Below, in pieces: positions 1-8,283 of a stretch of DNA of 35,028 nt. The DNA lies in assembly GCA_001871475.1 (NCBI GenBank), contig MNVE01000014.1:1-35028 (forward strand), read 5' to 3'. The notes under the pieces were generated by a model that saw only the letters and a program-made list of their open reading frames with translations, had not been told where the DNA came from and made no database searches. How positions within the stretch are numbered: the first letter of the stretch is position 1; every line of letters begins with the position of its first letter. This stretch comes from Candidatus Micrarchaeota archaeon CG1_02_47_40 (lineage in GTDB: Archaea; Micrarchaeota; Micrarchaeia; Anstonellales; CG1-02-47-40). Both the position numbers and the translations under genes were made by a program.

Positions 1-1
1 C

Positions 2-328
2 AGGGAGATGCTCAAAGATGCGGTGCTTGTCTCTTCGCATATAGCATTTGAGGCAAAGGAGGAAGGATTTTATGCTGATGTGAAGGGGGACGGGACGGAT
101 TTGAAGATGGAATTTGAGAAGGGTGCAGGGGAAATTTCAGAAATAAGCGTAAAAGCGCCCTCGCGTGCCACTTTCCCCCTGCAGTATTTGGAAGATATAG
201 TGAAAGCTTCACCTGATTTGGGGGAGATAGTTGTGCACCTGAAGAGCAACGCGCCCCTGAAAATAGAGTATTCCGTGGAAGGGGCGAAAGTCTCTTATTA
301 CCTTGCGCCGAGGATTGACAGCGACTGA
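2..328 (+). CDS. pcn: DNA polymerase sliding clamp (PCNA), C-terminal part
   Basis: This is the C-terminal portion of the archaeal sliding clamp that tethers replicative polymerase, ligase and Fen1 to DNA. The open frame runs in from the left window edge (frame of position 2), so the N-terminal half is missing; the ATG at position 8 is internal. Visible family features are the REMLKDA segment, the end strand PLKIEY and the C-terminal YYLAPRI, all typical of the second PCNA domain. The gene ends at a TGA at 326-328, 20 nt before the TATA box of the next gene. Family assignment is from remembered motifs and is fairly secure. Confidence 0.85.
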   Translation, partial: REMLKDAVLVSSHIAFEAKEEGFYADVKGDGTDLKMEFEKGAGEISEISVKAPSRATFPLQYLEDIVKASPDLGEIVVHLKSNAPLKIEYSVEGAKVSYYLAPRIDSD

Positions 329-347
329 AAAAGCCGGACGAAACAGG

Positions 348-357
348 TTTTTATAAG
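348..357 (+). promoter_or_regulatory. TATA box for the small ORF at 379
   Basis: TTTTTATAAG is centred about 26 nt upstream of the ATG at 379. This is the usual archaeal TATA-to-start distance and predicts a leaderless transcript. Confidence 0.6.
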
Positions 358-378
358 GCATGAGGTTGAACTCTACTT

Positions 379-495
379 ATGGCACTGGATAGAGAATTTG
401 CAAAAAGAACGGAAAAGGCTTTTAGGGAATATCGGAAAGGCGGATTCATACCTAAAACAAAGGATGCGTTCTTTGCAGAGTTGGAGAAATGGTGA
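379..495 (+). CDS. small 38-aa protein upstream of acyltransferase
   Basis: A 38-residue ORF (begins MALDREFAKRTEKAFREY, ends ELEKW) starts at an ATG placed exactly where a leaderless transcript from the TATA box at 348-357 would begin. Its stop overlaps the ATG (489) of the following acyltransferase by 7 nt, so the two are probably translationally coupled. It is amphipathic, charged and rich in Lys/Glu/Phe, with no recognised domain. It could alternatively be the displaced N-terminus of the acyltransferase if a frameshift exists, but the promoter spacing argues for a real separate small gene. Confidence 0.55.
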   Translation: MALDREFAKRTEKAFREYRKGGFIPKTKDAFFAELEKW

Positions 496-980
496 AAATG
501 AAAAGGCGCCTCCAAATTACGAAAGCAAGCGGCAAAAATTCCCTTCACCAATGGTGGAGGGTGAAGTGCCCTTTTTTTACTGCCATTAATTACTGTGTAG
601 TGTGCCTTGCAAAGAAGATGCCTTCTTTGACGCTGAAGAATATTTTACTGCGGAGTATAGAAGTGAAAATAGGCAGAGATGCTTCCATTGCGCCTGATGT
701 GGATATTGATTTTCTTTACCCCGAGTTAATTGAAATTGGGGAAAATGCAATAATTGGTTATGGGGCAACAATACTTGCGCACGAATTTTTAATTGATGAA
801 TATAGGACTGGAAAAGTAATTATTGGAAAGGATGCGCTTATTGGAGCAAAGGCAATTATTCTTGCTGGGGTGAAAATTGGAAAGGGAGCAAGAGTGGGTG
901 CTGGAAGCGTTGTTTGCGAGGATGTGAAGGAAAATTCCTTTGTTGCGGGATTACCTGCAAGGGAGATAAGAAAGGGATGA
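489..980 (+). CDS. hexapeptide-repeat acyltransferase (left-handed beta helix)
   Basis: A 163-aa protein of the LbetaH acyltransferase superfamily. The first ~50 residues form a basic/hydrophobic segment; from about residue 58 isoleucine/valine-led hexapeptides appear (IGRDAS, IGENAI, IGYGAT, IGKDAL, IGAKAI, IGKGAR, VGAGSV), followed by the usual C-terminal cap (FVAGLPAREIRKG). A histidine in ILAHEF sits where related acetyltransferases carry the catalytic His. The acceptor cannot be told from sequence; sugar or serine O-acetylation are common roles. ATG 489 lies inside the preceding small ORF. A later start (ATG 498) is possible. Confidence 0.75.
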   Translation: MVKMKRRLQITKASGKNSLHQWWRVKCPFFTAINYCVVCLAKKMPSLTLKNILLRSIEVKIGRDASIAPDVDIDFLYPELIEIGENAIIGYGATILAHEFLIDEYRTGKVIIGKDALIGAKAIILAGVKIGKGARVGAGSVVCEDVKENSFVAGLPAREIRKG

Positions 981-993
981 GAGGGATTTGTGG

Positions 994-1578
994 ATGAATG
1001 GGCGCTCCTTGCTTTTTTGGCTTCTTATATTCGTGCTTGTTGCTGCTTCTGCATACGGCTTTTATTATTATAGGGGAGTGTTTGCGGAAACTTCGCCTTG
1101 GCTCTGGCTGTTTGTGCCTGATTCGGCGCTGGCAATAGTATTTGCATTGCTCGTGGTTGTCGGAGCGCGAAAAGGTGCTTGGGACAATCTCCTGCGCTAT
1201 TTTGCAAGCGTTTCCCTCGTAAAATATGGGGTATGGACGGTTTTTGTCATGATGTATCATCCGCAGGCATATCTTGCTGGCGGAAGGGCGCTTGAATCTG
1301 TTTTCCTTTACATAATTCCGCATATTGGAATGGTTTTGCTGGCGTTGGCGGTTCTGCCGAAAAGAAGAAGTGCGCCTGCGTTGGCATTATGTGCGCTTTT
1401 CTTTCTCTTAAACGATTATTTTGATTATTTTTTTGCAGGGGGAATTGTAGCGGGAATAATTCCGAATGGGAATTTTGGCGTTGTGGCGGGAGTTTCCATT
1501 TTGCTTACCTTTTTCTCGCTTCTGTTTGCGCATTTTGCTTCTTCATGGAAGAAATTACCAAAGATAGAAGTGTTTTAA
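994..1578 (+). CDS. DUF1405-like integral membrane protein
   Basis: A membrane protein of about 194 residues with roughly six hydrophobic helices. The first helix (LLFWLLIFVLVAASAYGFYYY) followed by WLWLFVPDSALAIVF is the pattern of the DUF1405 family (Bacillus YpjA type), whose function is unknown. The ATG at 994 is preceded by GAGAGGG about 9 nt upstream; an in-frame TTG at 988 also exists. It starts 13 nt after the acyltransferase stop, so they are likely co-transcribed. Its stop overlaps the stop of the opposite-strand gene by 3 nt. Confidence 0.65.
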   Translation: MNGRSLLFWLLIFVLVAASAYGFYYYRGVFAETSPWLWLFVPDSALAIVFALLVVVGARKGAWDNLLRYFASVSLVKYGVWTVFVMMYHPQAYLAGGRALESVFLYIIPHIGMVLLALAVLPKRRSAPALALCALFFLLNDYFDYFFAGGIVAGIIPNGNFGVVAGVSILLTFFSLLFAHFASSWKKLPKIEVF

Positions 1579-2483
1579 GGAAAGTTAGCTTTGCCTGCCC
1601 CGCTTACAAAAACGAATCCTTCGTAAAGTGTCCCTTCCTGCTTAATTTCAGAAATTTTTATCTTTTTTAAGAATCTCGCTGAAGCATTATTCGGAAGCAC
1701 TACCGTGCCGCATTCGTCAAGGTTTTCAGCCATTTTGTCCTGATCCAGCCCGCGCACAAGCCTCTCTCCGACTTCCCCGACTGTAAACAACATCTCAGGA
1801 TCGATAACCTGCGGGAAAAGCACATTGAGTTTTTTCTCTGGATTTTCAAGAAACCCAAGGGCAAACGGCACGTCTTTTATGATAGTATATCTTGATTTGC
1901 TTGTCCCGTCTCCTGTGCGTTCCAGCTGGCAAGCTGCCTCGATAGTCATGTCCCCCATCGCAGCAAACACCCATCCGTGCCTTTCCTCCATCATCTCACT
2001 TCTTTTAAGCTGTCGCATTCCTTCCCAAATAAGCGTTCCTATATCCCTAATGTCCCTTGTGAGAGTTTCTGCAACGAAAACAGGACCTTCTTCACCTGCT
2101 GCTTCCTGCATGTTAAAGCCCACTGCCTGAAGAATCATTCCATTCTCTGCGACGGTTCCGCCTAACTTCGCTTCACTCTGGCCGCCCAGGTGCTTTTCCA
2201 GAGTCATATCATTCCTGGTCATTGCTGAATAAAGCCAAAAAATTTTTTCCCCTCCCCCGGAGTTTGCAAATCCCCTTTGGTGCGCAATATAAAGGGGGCG
2301 GCTTTTCTCCAGCCCCCGCACAAAAGCTTGCGAGAGCGGCCTGGCTTCTTCGCTTCCTCCCTCTTTTCTAATCCTTTTCCCGATTGTGCCCTCAAACCCA
2401 AGCGCCCGCTCAAAAAAAGAATTAAGTTGATCTCCCTTTCTTGCAAGGGCATAATTCAAGTTCCCTATTCTTATTTCTTTCAT
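1575..2483 (-). CDS. conserved hypothetical protein, function unknown
   Basis: A soluble protein of about 302 aa beginning MKEIRIGNLNYALARKG and ending FVSGAGKANFP. I recognise no family motif. It has no signal peptide or membrane segment. The ATG at 2483 is preferred over an in-frame GTG at 2492 because a TATA-like TTTATATA (2540-2533) would place transcription start near 2510. The promoter region carries an 11-bp inverted repeat (2485-2530), so the gene may be specifically regulated. It converges tail to tail with the DUF1405-like gene. Confidence 0.6.
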   Translation of the reverse strand: MKEIRIGNLNYALARKGDQLNSFFERALGFEGTIGKRIRKEGGSEEARPLSQAFVRGLEKSRPLYIAHQRGFANSGGGEKIFWLYSAMTRNDMTLEKHLGGQSEAKLGGTVAENGMILQAVGFNMQEAAGEEGPVFVAETLTRDIRDIGTLIWEGMRQLKRSEMMEERHGWVFAAMGDMTIEAACQLERTGDGTSKSRYTIIKDVPFALGFLENPEKKLNVLFPQVIDPEMLFTVGEVGERLVRGLDQDKMAENLDECGTVVLPNNASARFLKKIKISEIKQEGTLYEGFVFVSGAGKANFP

Positions 2484-2484
2484 A

Positions 2485-2530
2485 AAAAACACTAATCCAT
2501 AAGTTATACTCTCTAAAGTTTAGTGTTTTT
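2485..2530. repeat. 11-bp perfect inverted repeat around a start site
   Basis: AAAAACACTAA (2485-2495) and TTAGTGTTTTT (2520-2530) are perfect inverse complements 24 nt apart. They straddle the predicted transcription start of the minus-strand gene (TATA box at 2533-2540). This arrangement fits a repressor operator better than an RNA hairpin, because the distal arm lies upstream of the predicted start site. Confidence 0.55.
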
Positions 2531-2532
2531 AC

Positions 2533-2540
2533 TATATAAA
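2533..2540 (-). promoter_or_regulatory. TATA box of the minus-strand hypothetical gene
   Basis: TTTATATA on the minus strand, about 27 nt upstream of a predicted start near 2510 and 50 nt upstream of the ATG at 2483. It directly abuts the distal arm of the inverted repeat. Confidence 0.45.
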
Positions 2541-2594
2541 TCTTCTTTTCGGATAAGCAAACAGGAGTTTTGTAAAGAGACGAAGGGCAGGAAG

Positions 2595-2603
2595 TTTTAT
2601 ATA
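2595..2603 (+). promoter_or_regulatory. TATA box for rpl10e
   Basis: TTTTATATA lies 66 nt before the L10e ATG. The predicted start near 2626 would give a ~43-nt leader carrying the Shine-Dalgarno GAGGTG at 2657-2662. Confidence 0.55.
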
Positions 2604-2668
2604 CTCAAAGATGGAAAAATAGGAAAACAAGTATAAGGTAAGTATTGCGTTTTTACGAGGTGTTGTGA

Positions 2669-3214
2669 ATGGGATTAAGACCGGCAAGAACATGCAGAAA
2701 TGTAAACAAGGTATCCTGGACGAGATTTTCAAAGAGAAACCCGAAAAAATCTTACATAAAAGCGATGCCGCATCTTGGGCTTAATGTTTACAAGATGGGA
2801 AAGGAAAGCGACAAGTATGAAATGGAATACCAGCTTGTGGCTGTCGCGCCTGTGCAGCTTCGCGATAACGCAATAGAAGCGGCGAGGCAGGCGGCAAACA
2901 AGTACATGGAAAAAATTGCGCTTGAGCAGTACATGTTTAGGGTTATGGTGTTTCCGCATCAGGTGCTCCGCGAGAACAAGATGATTTCAGGCGCAGGAGC
3001 GGACAGGCTGCAAAAGGGAATGAGAATGGCATTTGGCAGGACTACCGACCGCGCCGCAAGGCTGTCTGCAAGGCAGACGCTTTTCATAACAAGGGCAGGC
3101 AGGGACAAGGAAGCGATGGTGATTGAAGCTTACAGGCGCGCGCAGTGCAAGATGTCCGGCAAATTTAGATTGATAAAAAAGGAGCTCATAAGCGCGCCTG
3201 TAGCTGCGGCCTGA
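2669..3214 (+). CDS. rpl10e: 50S ribosomal protein L10e (uL16)
   Basis: The 181-aa protein begins MGLRPARTCRNV and carries the archaeal/eukaryotic L10e hallmarks: MPHLGLNVYKMG, the HQVLRENKMISGAGADRLQKG segment and the GRTTDRAAR region. It occupies the central protuberance of the large subunit near the A and P tRNAs. A Shine-Dalgarno GAGGTG lies 6 nt before the ATG. Length matches the family. The next gene starts about 40 nt downstream on the same strand and may share the transcript. Confidence 0.93.
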   Translation: MGLRPARTCRNVNKVSWTRFSKRNPKKSYIKAMPHLGLNVYKMGKESDKYEMEYQLVAVAPVQLRDNAIEAARQAANKYMEKIALEQYMFRVMVFPHQVLRENKMISGAGADRLQKGMRMAFGRTTDRAARLSARQTLFITRAGRDKEAMVIEAYRRAQCKMSGKFRLIKKELISAPVAAA

Positions 3215-3253
3215 TTAATCCTTTGGCACTTCTAAAAGTGGAGGGTGAATTCT

Positions 3254-4990
3254 TTGCAGGATGATATACATACTGGGGTTGATGCCCTAATTGAGGCGCT
3301 CAAAAGAAAGAAGGTAGTGGAGCTTCCAATATTGGCAGGGGAGTGCGGCATGGGATTTAAGGAGGCGGAGAAGTGGGCACGGGCGCTTGAGGGAATGAAT
3401 TTAGCCGAGATACAGTACAAACTCACAAAAACTTACATCATCTGGAAGGGGAAGGAAGTTTCCGAAAAGGGGAAGGTGCAGGAGGGAAAGGAAGAGCTGG
3501 AGAGAGAAGAAGAGATGGGTGCAAAACAGGAAGTTTCTGCTGTGCCGATAAGAAAAGAGGAAGAGACGCCTGCCAGGGTCATATCCGTTGCGCAAGGCGA
3601 TTCCTGGGAAACCGCAGCCGAACTGCTCTCGCGGGAAAAGAAAAAGAAAATCACCGCAATTCTGCCTACAAGTGCAAAGAAACTGCACAAAAAAATAGAG
3701 GAAATAGAGCGCGAGCAGAAAAAAATAGCCCAGCTTAAGGGAGAGAAGGAGAAACTGCTTGCAGAAGTGTATCTCCCGCTTGAGGCAGAGGTAGGGGCGC
3801 AGGTGCGCACCATAAGCGAGCGGCTTATTGAGATTGAAAAGAACATGCTGGAATTGCAGGAGAAGGCGCTTTCGCTGGCGCCAACTGTGGAGGGAATGGA
3901 AGGATATTATCTGAAGCTTTCGGAAACGAATGATGAGACAAGAAAAATCTTTGGGGAAGTGCAGGAGAAGGTAGGGGATTCGCTTTCCGAGTTAAGAAGG
4001 CTGCAGGAGGATGCGCAGGGAAGGTTTGATAACGCTGAAAAGAACTTAATTGAGCTGAATGCCAAAAGCGCGGAGATAAACAGGGGCGTTGAGAGAATAC
4101 AAAAGATTGAGGCGGAATTGCACATTCAGATAGAAGGCGCAAAAGAGAGAATAAGGAATCAGATGGAAAAGCTGGAGGCGGTTGAGGAAGCGCTTTTTGA
4201 AATGGAGAAGCTGAAAGAAGGGCTGATTTTTGAATCGGGGGAAATAAGCACTGCCGCAAGCGGGCAAAAAGAGAACTTGAAGGCGATTGCCCTCCAGATA
4301 GAGAAACTGCCGCAGATGGAAGGGAGGATTCTCTCGCAGCTTGGCGAGTATTCGCAAAAGGTGGAGGAGCTTGAGAAGTTCAATACCGAAAGCCAGAAGG
4401 AGTTTGACAAATTGCGCGAGGCGGTTGAGACTAATTTTGCGAAAATGTATCTTGAAAAGCTCAAGGAGGCTGGAGAAGAGAACCGCTTTGAAGCGGAGGG
4501 GGCAAAAAGGCAGGAAGAGAATATTGATATGAAAATTGCACAGGCAAGAAAGAGGATAGAAGAATTGTTCAGCGAGGGGGAAGAGGTTGCTGATTCTGTT
4601 TCTGAAAGCCTGCCTGAAGTTGAGGGGGAAGTGAGCGTGCGTGCGGAAGAAGCGAGGGGGAAAGGAAGGAGGATGCTGCAAAAAGTCATACAGCTTGAGC
4701 GCGCGAGCAGGAAGATGGGGGAGGAGATTGAGAGGATGGAAGGAGCGCAGGATGTGCTTATTGGGAGGGAGGAAGAAGAGGGAGAAAGAATAGAGAAGAT
4801 GGATGGAGAAAGAATAAGCAGAGGAAATAAGAAGAGGATAAAGGAGATGAGTAGAGAGAAAGTAAGCGGGATGAAAAGAATGAATGGAGAGGGGATAAAG
4901 AAGATTAATGGAAAGGGAATAAAAAAGATGGTTGGAAAAGAAATTCACGGGATGGAAGGAAAGGGTAAAAAGAAAAAAGGAAGGAAGTAG
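3254..4990 (+). CDS. wHTH plus long coiled-coil protein
   Basis: A protein of about 578 aa. Residues ~1-60 look like a small winged-helix domain (DALIEALKRKKVVELPILAGE ... GMNLAEIQYKLTKTYIIWKG). Residues ~150-480 are almost continuous coiled coil rich in Glu, Lys and Leu. The last ~60 residues are strongly basic with short Gly-Ile-Lys-Lys-Met units (GIKKINGKGIKKMVGKEI) ending KKKKGRK, a likely nucleic-acid-binding tail. TTG 3254 is preferred because GGAGGGTG (3240-3247) is at good distance; GTG 3245 is the alternative. A role in chromosome organisation or as a scaffold is only a guess. Confidence 0.6.
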   Translation: MQDDIHTGVDALIEALKRKKVVELPILAGECGMGFKEAEKWARALEGMNLAEIQYKLTKTYIIWKGKEVSEKGKVQEGKEELEREEEMGAKQEVSAVPIRKEEETPARVISVAQGDSWETAAELLSREKKKKITAILPTSAKKLHKKIEEIEREQKKIAQLKGEKEKLLAEVYLPLEAEVGAQVRTISERLIEIEKNMLELQEKALSLAPTVEGMEGYYLKLSETNDETRKIFGEVQEKVGDSLSELRRLQEDAQGRFDNAEKNLIELNAKSAEINRGVERIQKIEAELHIQIEGAKERIRNQMEKLEAVEEALFEMEKLKEGLIFESGEISTAASGQKENLKAIALQIEKLPQMEGRILSQLGEYSQKVEELEKFNTESQKEFDKLREAVETNFAKMYLEKLKEAGEENRFEAEGAKRQEENIDMKIAQARKRIEELFSEGEEVADSVSESLPEVEGEVSVRAEEARGKGRRMLQKVIQLERASRKMGEEIERMEGAQDVLIGREEEEGERIEKMDGERISRGNKKRIKEMSREKVSGMKRMNGEGIKKINGKGIKKMVGKEIHGMEGKGKKKKGRK

Positions 4991-4993
4991 AAA

Positions 4994-6088
4994 CTAATTT
5001 TCCTTTTCAGGGTAAATCACTTGTGCTATTTTTTCAAGCGAATCAGTAAGGACACTAAAGGGAGTCGGCTTTGCAAACGGATTCGTGTGCACCCTGCCAT
5101 CGTGATGTATGTAAAGTTGGTTTTGCGGGATGTCCTTCAGAGATGAAAGAGCTTCACTTTCCGTGCCAAGGAAGCGCTCAACCTCAAGAAATTGGAAGCG
5201 TGCTTCGCAAGTGCCTTCGCCGGTTATTTGTATGGTGAAGGGGGGATTGTTTTGTGCATAAAGCCGCTTTTGCGCGTGGTGCATCCCTTCTTTTATCAGG
5301 TTTTTTATCGTGTCTAAATCAGGAGAGAAAACCTTGCTTTTATATATCGGCGTCAGATTGGCTTTGCCGTTTTCAGCCAGCGCTCCGTTTTGTTTGTACC
5401 CTCCTGCAAGCTCAAAGTATGCATTGTGCTGCGGCACTTCTATCCTTAAGTTGTAATCTGGCAGAAGGGAGAAAACATTTTCCCAGTAGAGCGCGCTTGC
5501 CTTTATGGGAATATGGTATTTTGCCGCAAGGGAGTATACTCTCGCATCTATCTCTTTTTCAGGCTCTTCTGAAAAGCGCGTTGAGCTGATGATGAATTCT
5601 GTTTTCGAGCCCGCGCGCCATATCCTTGCAAAATGCAGGAAGGCTTTCTCAAGCCAGCCGTCTGCGCCGGGCACTCCTTCTGCGTGGTGGCGGTCGTAGG
5701 AGAATACTATTGAAACTGAATCACCCCCTTTCTTGAGAACCTGCCAGAATTCCTCCCTTGGTTTTGCAAACAGCGTTCCGTTGGTGAATATGTCAAGCTT
5801 TTCGGGCTTTGCGTCTATTATCGCCTCGGTGATTGGCAGGAAATGTCGGTAAATGCATGGCTCGCCCCCAACAAGGGTGACGTGCGGCTTTTCAGTGGAG
5901 ATTTTCCTTAAGTAGGGGAGGATGTTTCTCTCAAACGCCCAAAAGGCAATTGAAGCTCTTCCTTCTGCGGAACTGTCATAGCAATGCTTGCACCTCCCGT
6001 TGCAGATGCGTGTGGGGGCTATTGCTATTTTCAGATGCGCTGGTTTTGGATCTCGGCTTAGGCTTGTTAGTTCAACCGCCTCGTACAT
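4994..6088 (-). CDS. radical SAM domain protein
   Basis: A 364-aa protein with the radical SAM cluster motif CNGRCKHC (Cys29, Cys33, Cys36), which binds the 4Fe-4S cluster that cleaves S-adenosylmethionine. A GGEP motif follows (about residue 75), as in SPASM/MoaA-like members. No clear SPASM cysteine cluster is visible at the C-terminus, so the substrate is unknown. The ATG at 6088 lies about 24 nt from a TATA-like ATATAATAA (6108-6116), suggesting leaderless expression. Transcribed alone, converging with the coiled-coil gene. Confidence 0.75.
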   Translation of the reverse strand: MYEAVELTSLSRDPKPAHLKIAIAPTRICNGRCKHCYDSSAEGRASIAFWAFERNILPYLRKISTEKPHVTLVGGEPCIYRHFLPITEAIIDAKPEKLDIFTNGTLFAKPREEFWQVLKKGGDSVSIVFSYDRHHAEGVPGADGWLEKAFLHFARIWRAGSKTEFIISSTRFSEEPEKEIDARVYSLAAKYHIPIKASALYWENVFSLLPDYNLRIEVPQHNAYFELAGGYKQNGALAENGKANLTPIYKSKVFSPDLDTIKNLIKEGMHHAQKRLYAQNNPPFTIQITGEGTCEARFQFLEVERFLGTESEALSSLKDIPQNQLYIHHDGRVHTNPFAKPTPFSVLTDSLEKIAQVIYPEKEN

Positions 6089-6161
6089 CAATTTGAAAGA
6101 AGAAGAATATAATAATTTTTGAAAGAAATATTCCTAAAGGAATAATATGAAAAAGAATACA

Positions 6162-6704
6162 TCAATATTTTCCAAGCTTTTCCTGCTGAAGTTTCTTTGA
6201 CTTTGCGTCATCCACGACCGCAAGCCAGGAGTCGCCTATCTTCGTCAGGTAGTTTCCGAATGTTTTAGAGAGAGTGACGCACATCGGGCGGTATTTTCTC
6301 ATCGATTCCTTTGCGATTATGGTTTCCCGCTCCACTTTTATCATTCCCACCCTCCTCAAGCGTGGAAGCACCCTATTATAGAAGGTGGCTTTTGAAATCT
6401 GCGAGTTTTTCACGAAATTGTTCATGTCCGCGCCAGTCAGCTTCATTTTTGAGAAAAGAAGGGAAAGAAATGCGCTTGCGCAGGAATTGTATTTCTCCTG
6501 GTATTTTTTGGGGAAGACAAAATTGATTACCTCTTCCGCATTCCACGTGTTGCGCGTGATGTTCTCGTTGCCGTCCTCAAAGGAGCGCAAATGAGGGGAG
6601 TTGTGAGAAGGGAGGTACATTGATTCGGAAGAGGGAATGCCCCGTGAAGCGATTTGAAGTTTCTCCTTTTCAGGCATTTCTTCTTTCTTTTCTTCTTCTG
6701 CCAT
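6162..6704 (-). CDS. winged-helix DNA-binding regulator
   Basis: A 180-aa protein. The first 40 residues are acidic/lysine-rich and probably disordered. Residues ~75-150 resemble a winged helix: LTGADMNNFVKNSQISKATF reads as a helix-turn-helix and is followed by VLPRLRRVGMIKVERETII (wing). The ATG sits 27 nt from a TATA box shared with the divergent peroxiredoxin gene, giving a leaderless mRNA. This arrangement suggests, but does not prove, that it regulates itself or the peroxiredoxin. Confidence 0.6.
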   Translation of the reverse strand: MAEEEKKEEMPEKEKLQIASRGIPSSESMYLPSHNSPHLRSFEDGNENITRNTWNAEEVINFVFPKKYQEKYNSCASAFLSLLFSKMKLTGADMNNFVKNSQISKATFYNRVLPRLRRVGMIKVERETIIAKESMRKYRPMCVTLSKTFGNYLTKIGDSWLAVVDDAKSKKLQQEKLGKY

Positions 6705-6725
6705 ATGGTTTACTATGGAAGGAAA

Positions 6726-6736
6726 CCTTATAAAAA
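6726..6736. promoter_or_regulatory. bidirectional TATA box, wHTH regulator / peroxiredoxin
   Basis: CCTTATAAAAA contains the palindrome TTATAA (6728-6733). Read on the minus strand it is 27 nt from the ATG at 6704. Read on the plus strand it predicts a start near 6758, immediately before the Shine-Dalgarno GAGGTG at 6761-6766 of the peroxiredoxin gene. Confidence 0.6.
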
Positions 6737-6772
6737 CTTGGGGGAGTAATTTGGATTAATGAGGTGATGGGC

Positions 6773-7336
6773 ATGGTCAAGGTAGGCGAGAAAATTCAGG
6801 ATATTGCATTTAAGGCGTTTGTGAATGGAGAGGAGAAAAAACTGAAATTCTCCGATTATAAGGGAAAGTGGATTGTGCTTTTGTTCTACCCGGCGGATTT
6901 CACCTTTGTCTGCCCCACGGAGCTTGAGGAGATGGCGGACATGCACGGGGAGTTCAGGAAAGCGGGCGCGGAAGTCATGAGCGTAAGCACGGATACCGTT
7001 TTCTCGCATAAGGCATGGCACGACACTTCGCCTGCGATAAAGAAGGTGGAATTTCCGATGGTTGCGGACCCGACAGGGAGGATTTGCAGGGAGTTTGGCA
7101 CTTACGTTGAGGAGGAGGGGCTTTCCTTAAGGGGCACTTTTATAATAGACCCTGACGGGGTGCTGAAAGTCATGGAAGTGCACGACAACAGCATAGGGAG
7201 GAATTCGCATGAAACCCTGCGGAAGCTTCTGGCGTGCAGGTTCGTGCGTGAAAGTTCAGGGCAGGTGTGCCCGGCAGGCTGGCAACCCGGAGGGAAGACG
7301 CTGAAGCCGGGAATGGATTTGGTCGGAAAGATTTAG
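6773..7336 (+). CDS. peroxiredoxin (AhpC/Prx1 type, 2-Cys)
   Basis: A thiol peroxidase of 187 aa that reduces hydrogen peroxide and organic peroxides. The peroxidatic cysteine lies in FTFVCPTE (Cys47 from this start) and the resolving cysteine in GQVCPAGW (Cys166), so it is a typical 2-Cys enzyme. The FYPADFTFVCPTE block and the conserved Arg in GLSLRGTFIIDP complete the active site. ATG 6773 is chosen because GAGGTG (6761-6766) is correctly spaced; GTG 6764 and ATG 6767 are in frame but overlap the Shine-Dalgarno. No reductase (AhpF/thioredoxin reductase) is nearby. Confidence 0.9.
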   Translation: MVKVGEKIQDIAFKAFVNGEEKKLKFSDYKGKWIVLLFYPADFTFVCPTELEEMADMHGEFRKAGAEVMSVSTDTVFSHKAWHDTSPAIKKVEFPMVADPTGRICREFGTYVEEEGLSLRGTFIIDPDGVLKVMEVHDNSIGRNSHETLRKLLACRFVRESSGQVCPAGWQPGGKTLKPGMDLVGKI

Positions 7337-8283
7337 GGGAAATGGCTGAACCCTTCTTTCGGGAAGGGAGAAAGGGGGGAGTTTTTTGAGAGGAGAACTT
7401 TATTTTCTTTTGTAATTTTTCCTATCTCGTAAAGCGGGATGTGAAGGCGTGCGGCTGTTTTTCTTGCAAGGGAGAGTTTTTCCTTTTTTATTGCCAGGAG
7501 TATTTCGTAATCGTTGCCGAGGTTTGCAAGGTAAATGGGGGTAAGCTTTCGTTTGGAGGCGAATTCATTTATGCCTGAAAAGAATGGGATGCGCCCATAC
7601 TCAACTCTCGCGCCTTTCCCGCTCTCTTTGCAAATTGAGTAAATGGCAGGTGAAAGCCCGTCGCTTAAATCAGTGGCGGCGCTTGCGAGTGAGAGAGAAG
7701 CGAATTTCTGCATTAATGCGAGTTTGATGGTTGGTTTGTTAAAGCGGGAAAGGAATGCGCGTTCTGCAGGCGAGATGCTGTTTTTTCCTTCCTTGTAAAT
7801 TAAGTATGCTGCGGCGGTTGCACCTACTTTTCCAGTAAGCGCAAGAATATCCCCTTCCCTTGCTCCTTTTCTTTGCAGCGGCTTTTTCGCATAACCTATC
7901 GCCACTCCTGCTATTGCAAGTTTTTCTGTTTTATTTATGTCTCCCCCGAGTATTTTTACTCCGTGAAAGGAAGCGCATTTCTGCATTCCGCGGGCAATTG
8001 AAGCAATATCCTGGCGCTTGAGGTTGGATGGAATTCCCCAGTTTGTCAGAAGGAAAAGGGGTTTTGCTCCAACGGCAGCCAAATCAGAAAGGTTGGCGGC
8101 TATGCTCACCCAGCCGATTGCTTCAAATGGCATTCCCTTTGGGAAATCATCCCCCTCATTTAGCATATCGGTAGTGGCAATGATATTCGTGCCGAGGAAG
8201 GGAGAGTATTCTGCATCGAGAAAGGGGGCTTTGCTTATTCCGAGCTCCTTTCTTATTGTATTTATTATTTCTATTTCATTCAT
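7333..8283 (-). CDS. thiL: thiamine-monophosphate kinase
   Basis: A 316-aa kinase phosphorylating thiamine monophosphate to the active cofactor thiamine pyrophosphate, the last step of the pathway. Family features are the TTDMLNEGDDF metal-binding segment near the N-terminus, SIAANLSDLAAVGAKPL, GGDINKT and DLSDGLSPAI. It is the last gene of the thiM-thiE-thiC-thiL operon; its ATG overlaps the thiC stop by 4 nt. Its end overlaps the end of the convergent peroxiredoxin gene by 4 nt. The C-terminal tail (SPLSPFPKEGFSHFP) is unusual and may be a read-out into the intergenic boundary. Confidence 0.92.
   Translation of the reverse strand: MNEIEIINTIRKELGISKAPFLDAEYSPFLGTNIIATTDMLNEGDDFPKGMPFEAIGWVSIAANLSDLAAVGAKPLFLLTNWGIPSNLKRQDIASIARGMQKCASFHGVKILGGDINKTEKLAIAGVAIGYAKKPLQRKGAREGDILALTGKVGATAAAYLIYKEGKNSISPAERAFLSRFNKPTIKLALMQKFASLSLASAATDLSDGLSPAIYSICKESGKGARVEYGRIPFFSGINEFASKRKLTPIYLANLGNDYEILLAIKKEKLSLARKTAARLHIPLYEIGKITKENKVLLSKNSPLSPFPKEGFSHFP

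Noticed and set aside
4046-4948. 300-aa open frame on the minus strand opposite the coiled-coil gene
   Set aside because: It is the antisense shadow of a Glu/Lys-rich coding sequence (Leu/Phe/Ser-rich product, no start signals).
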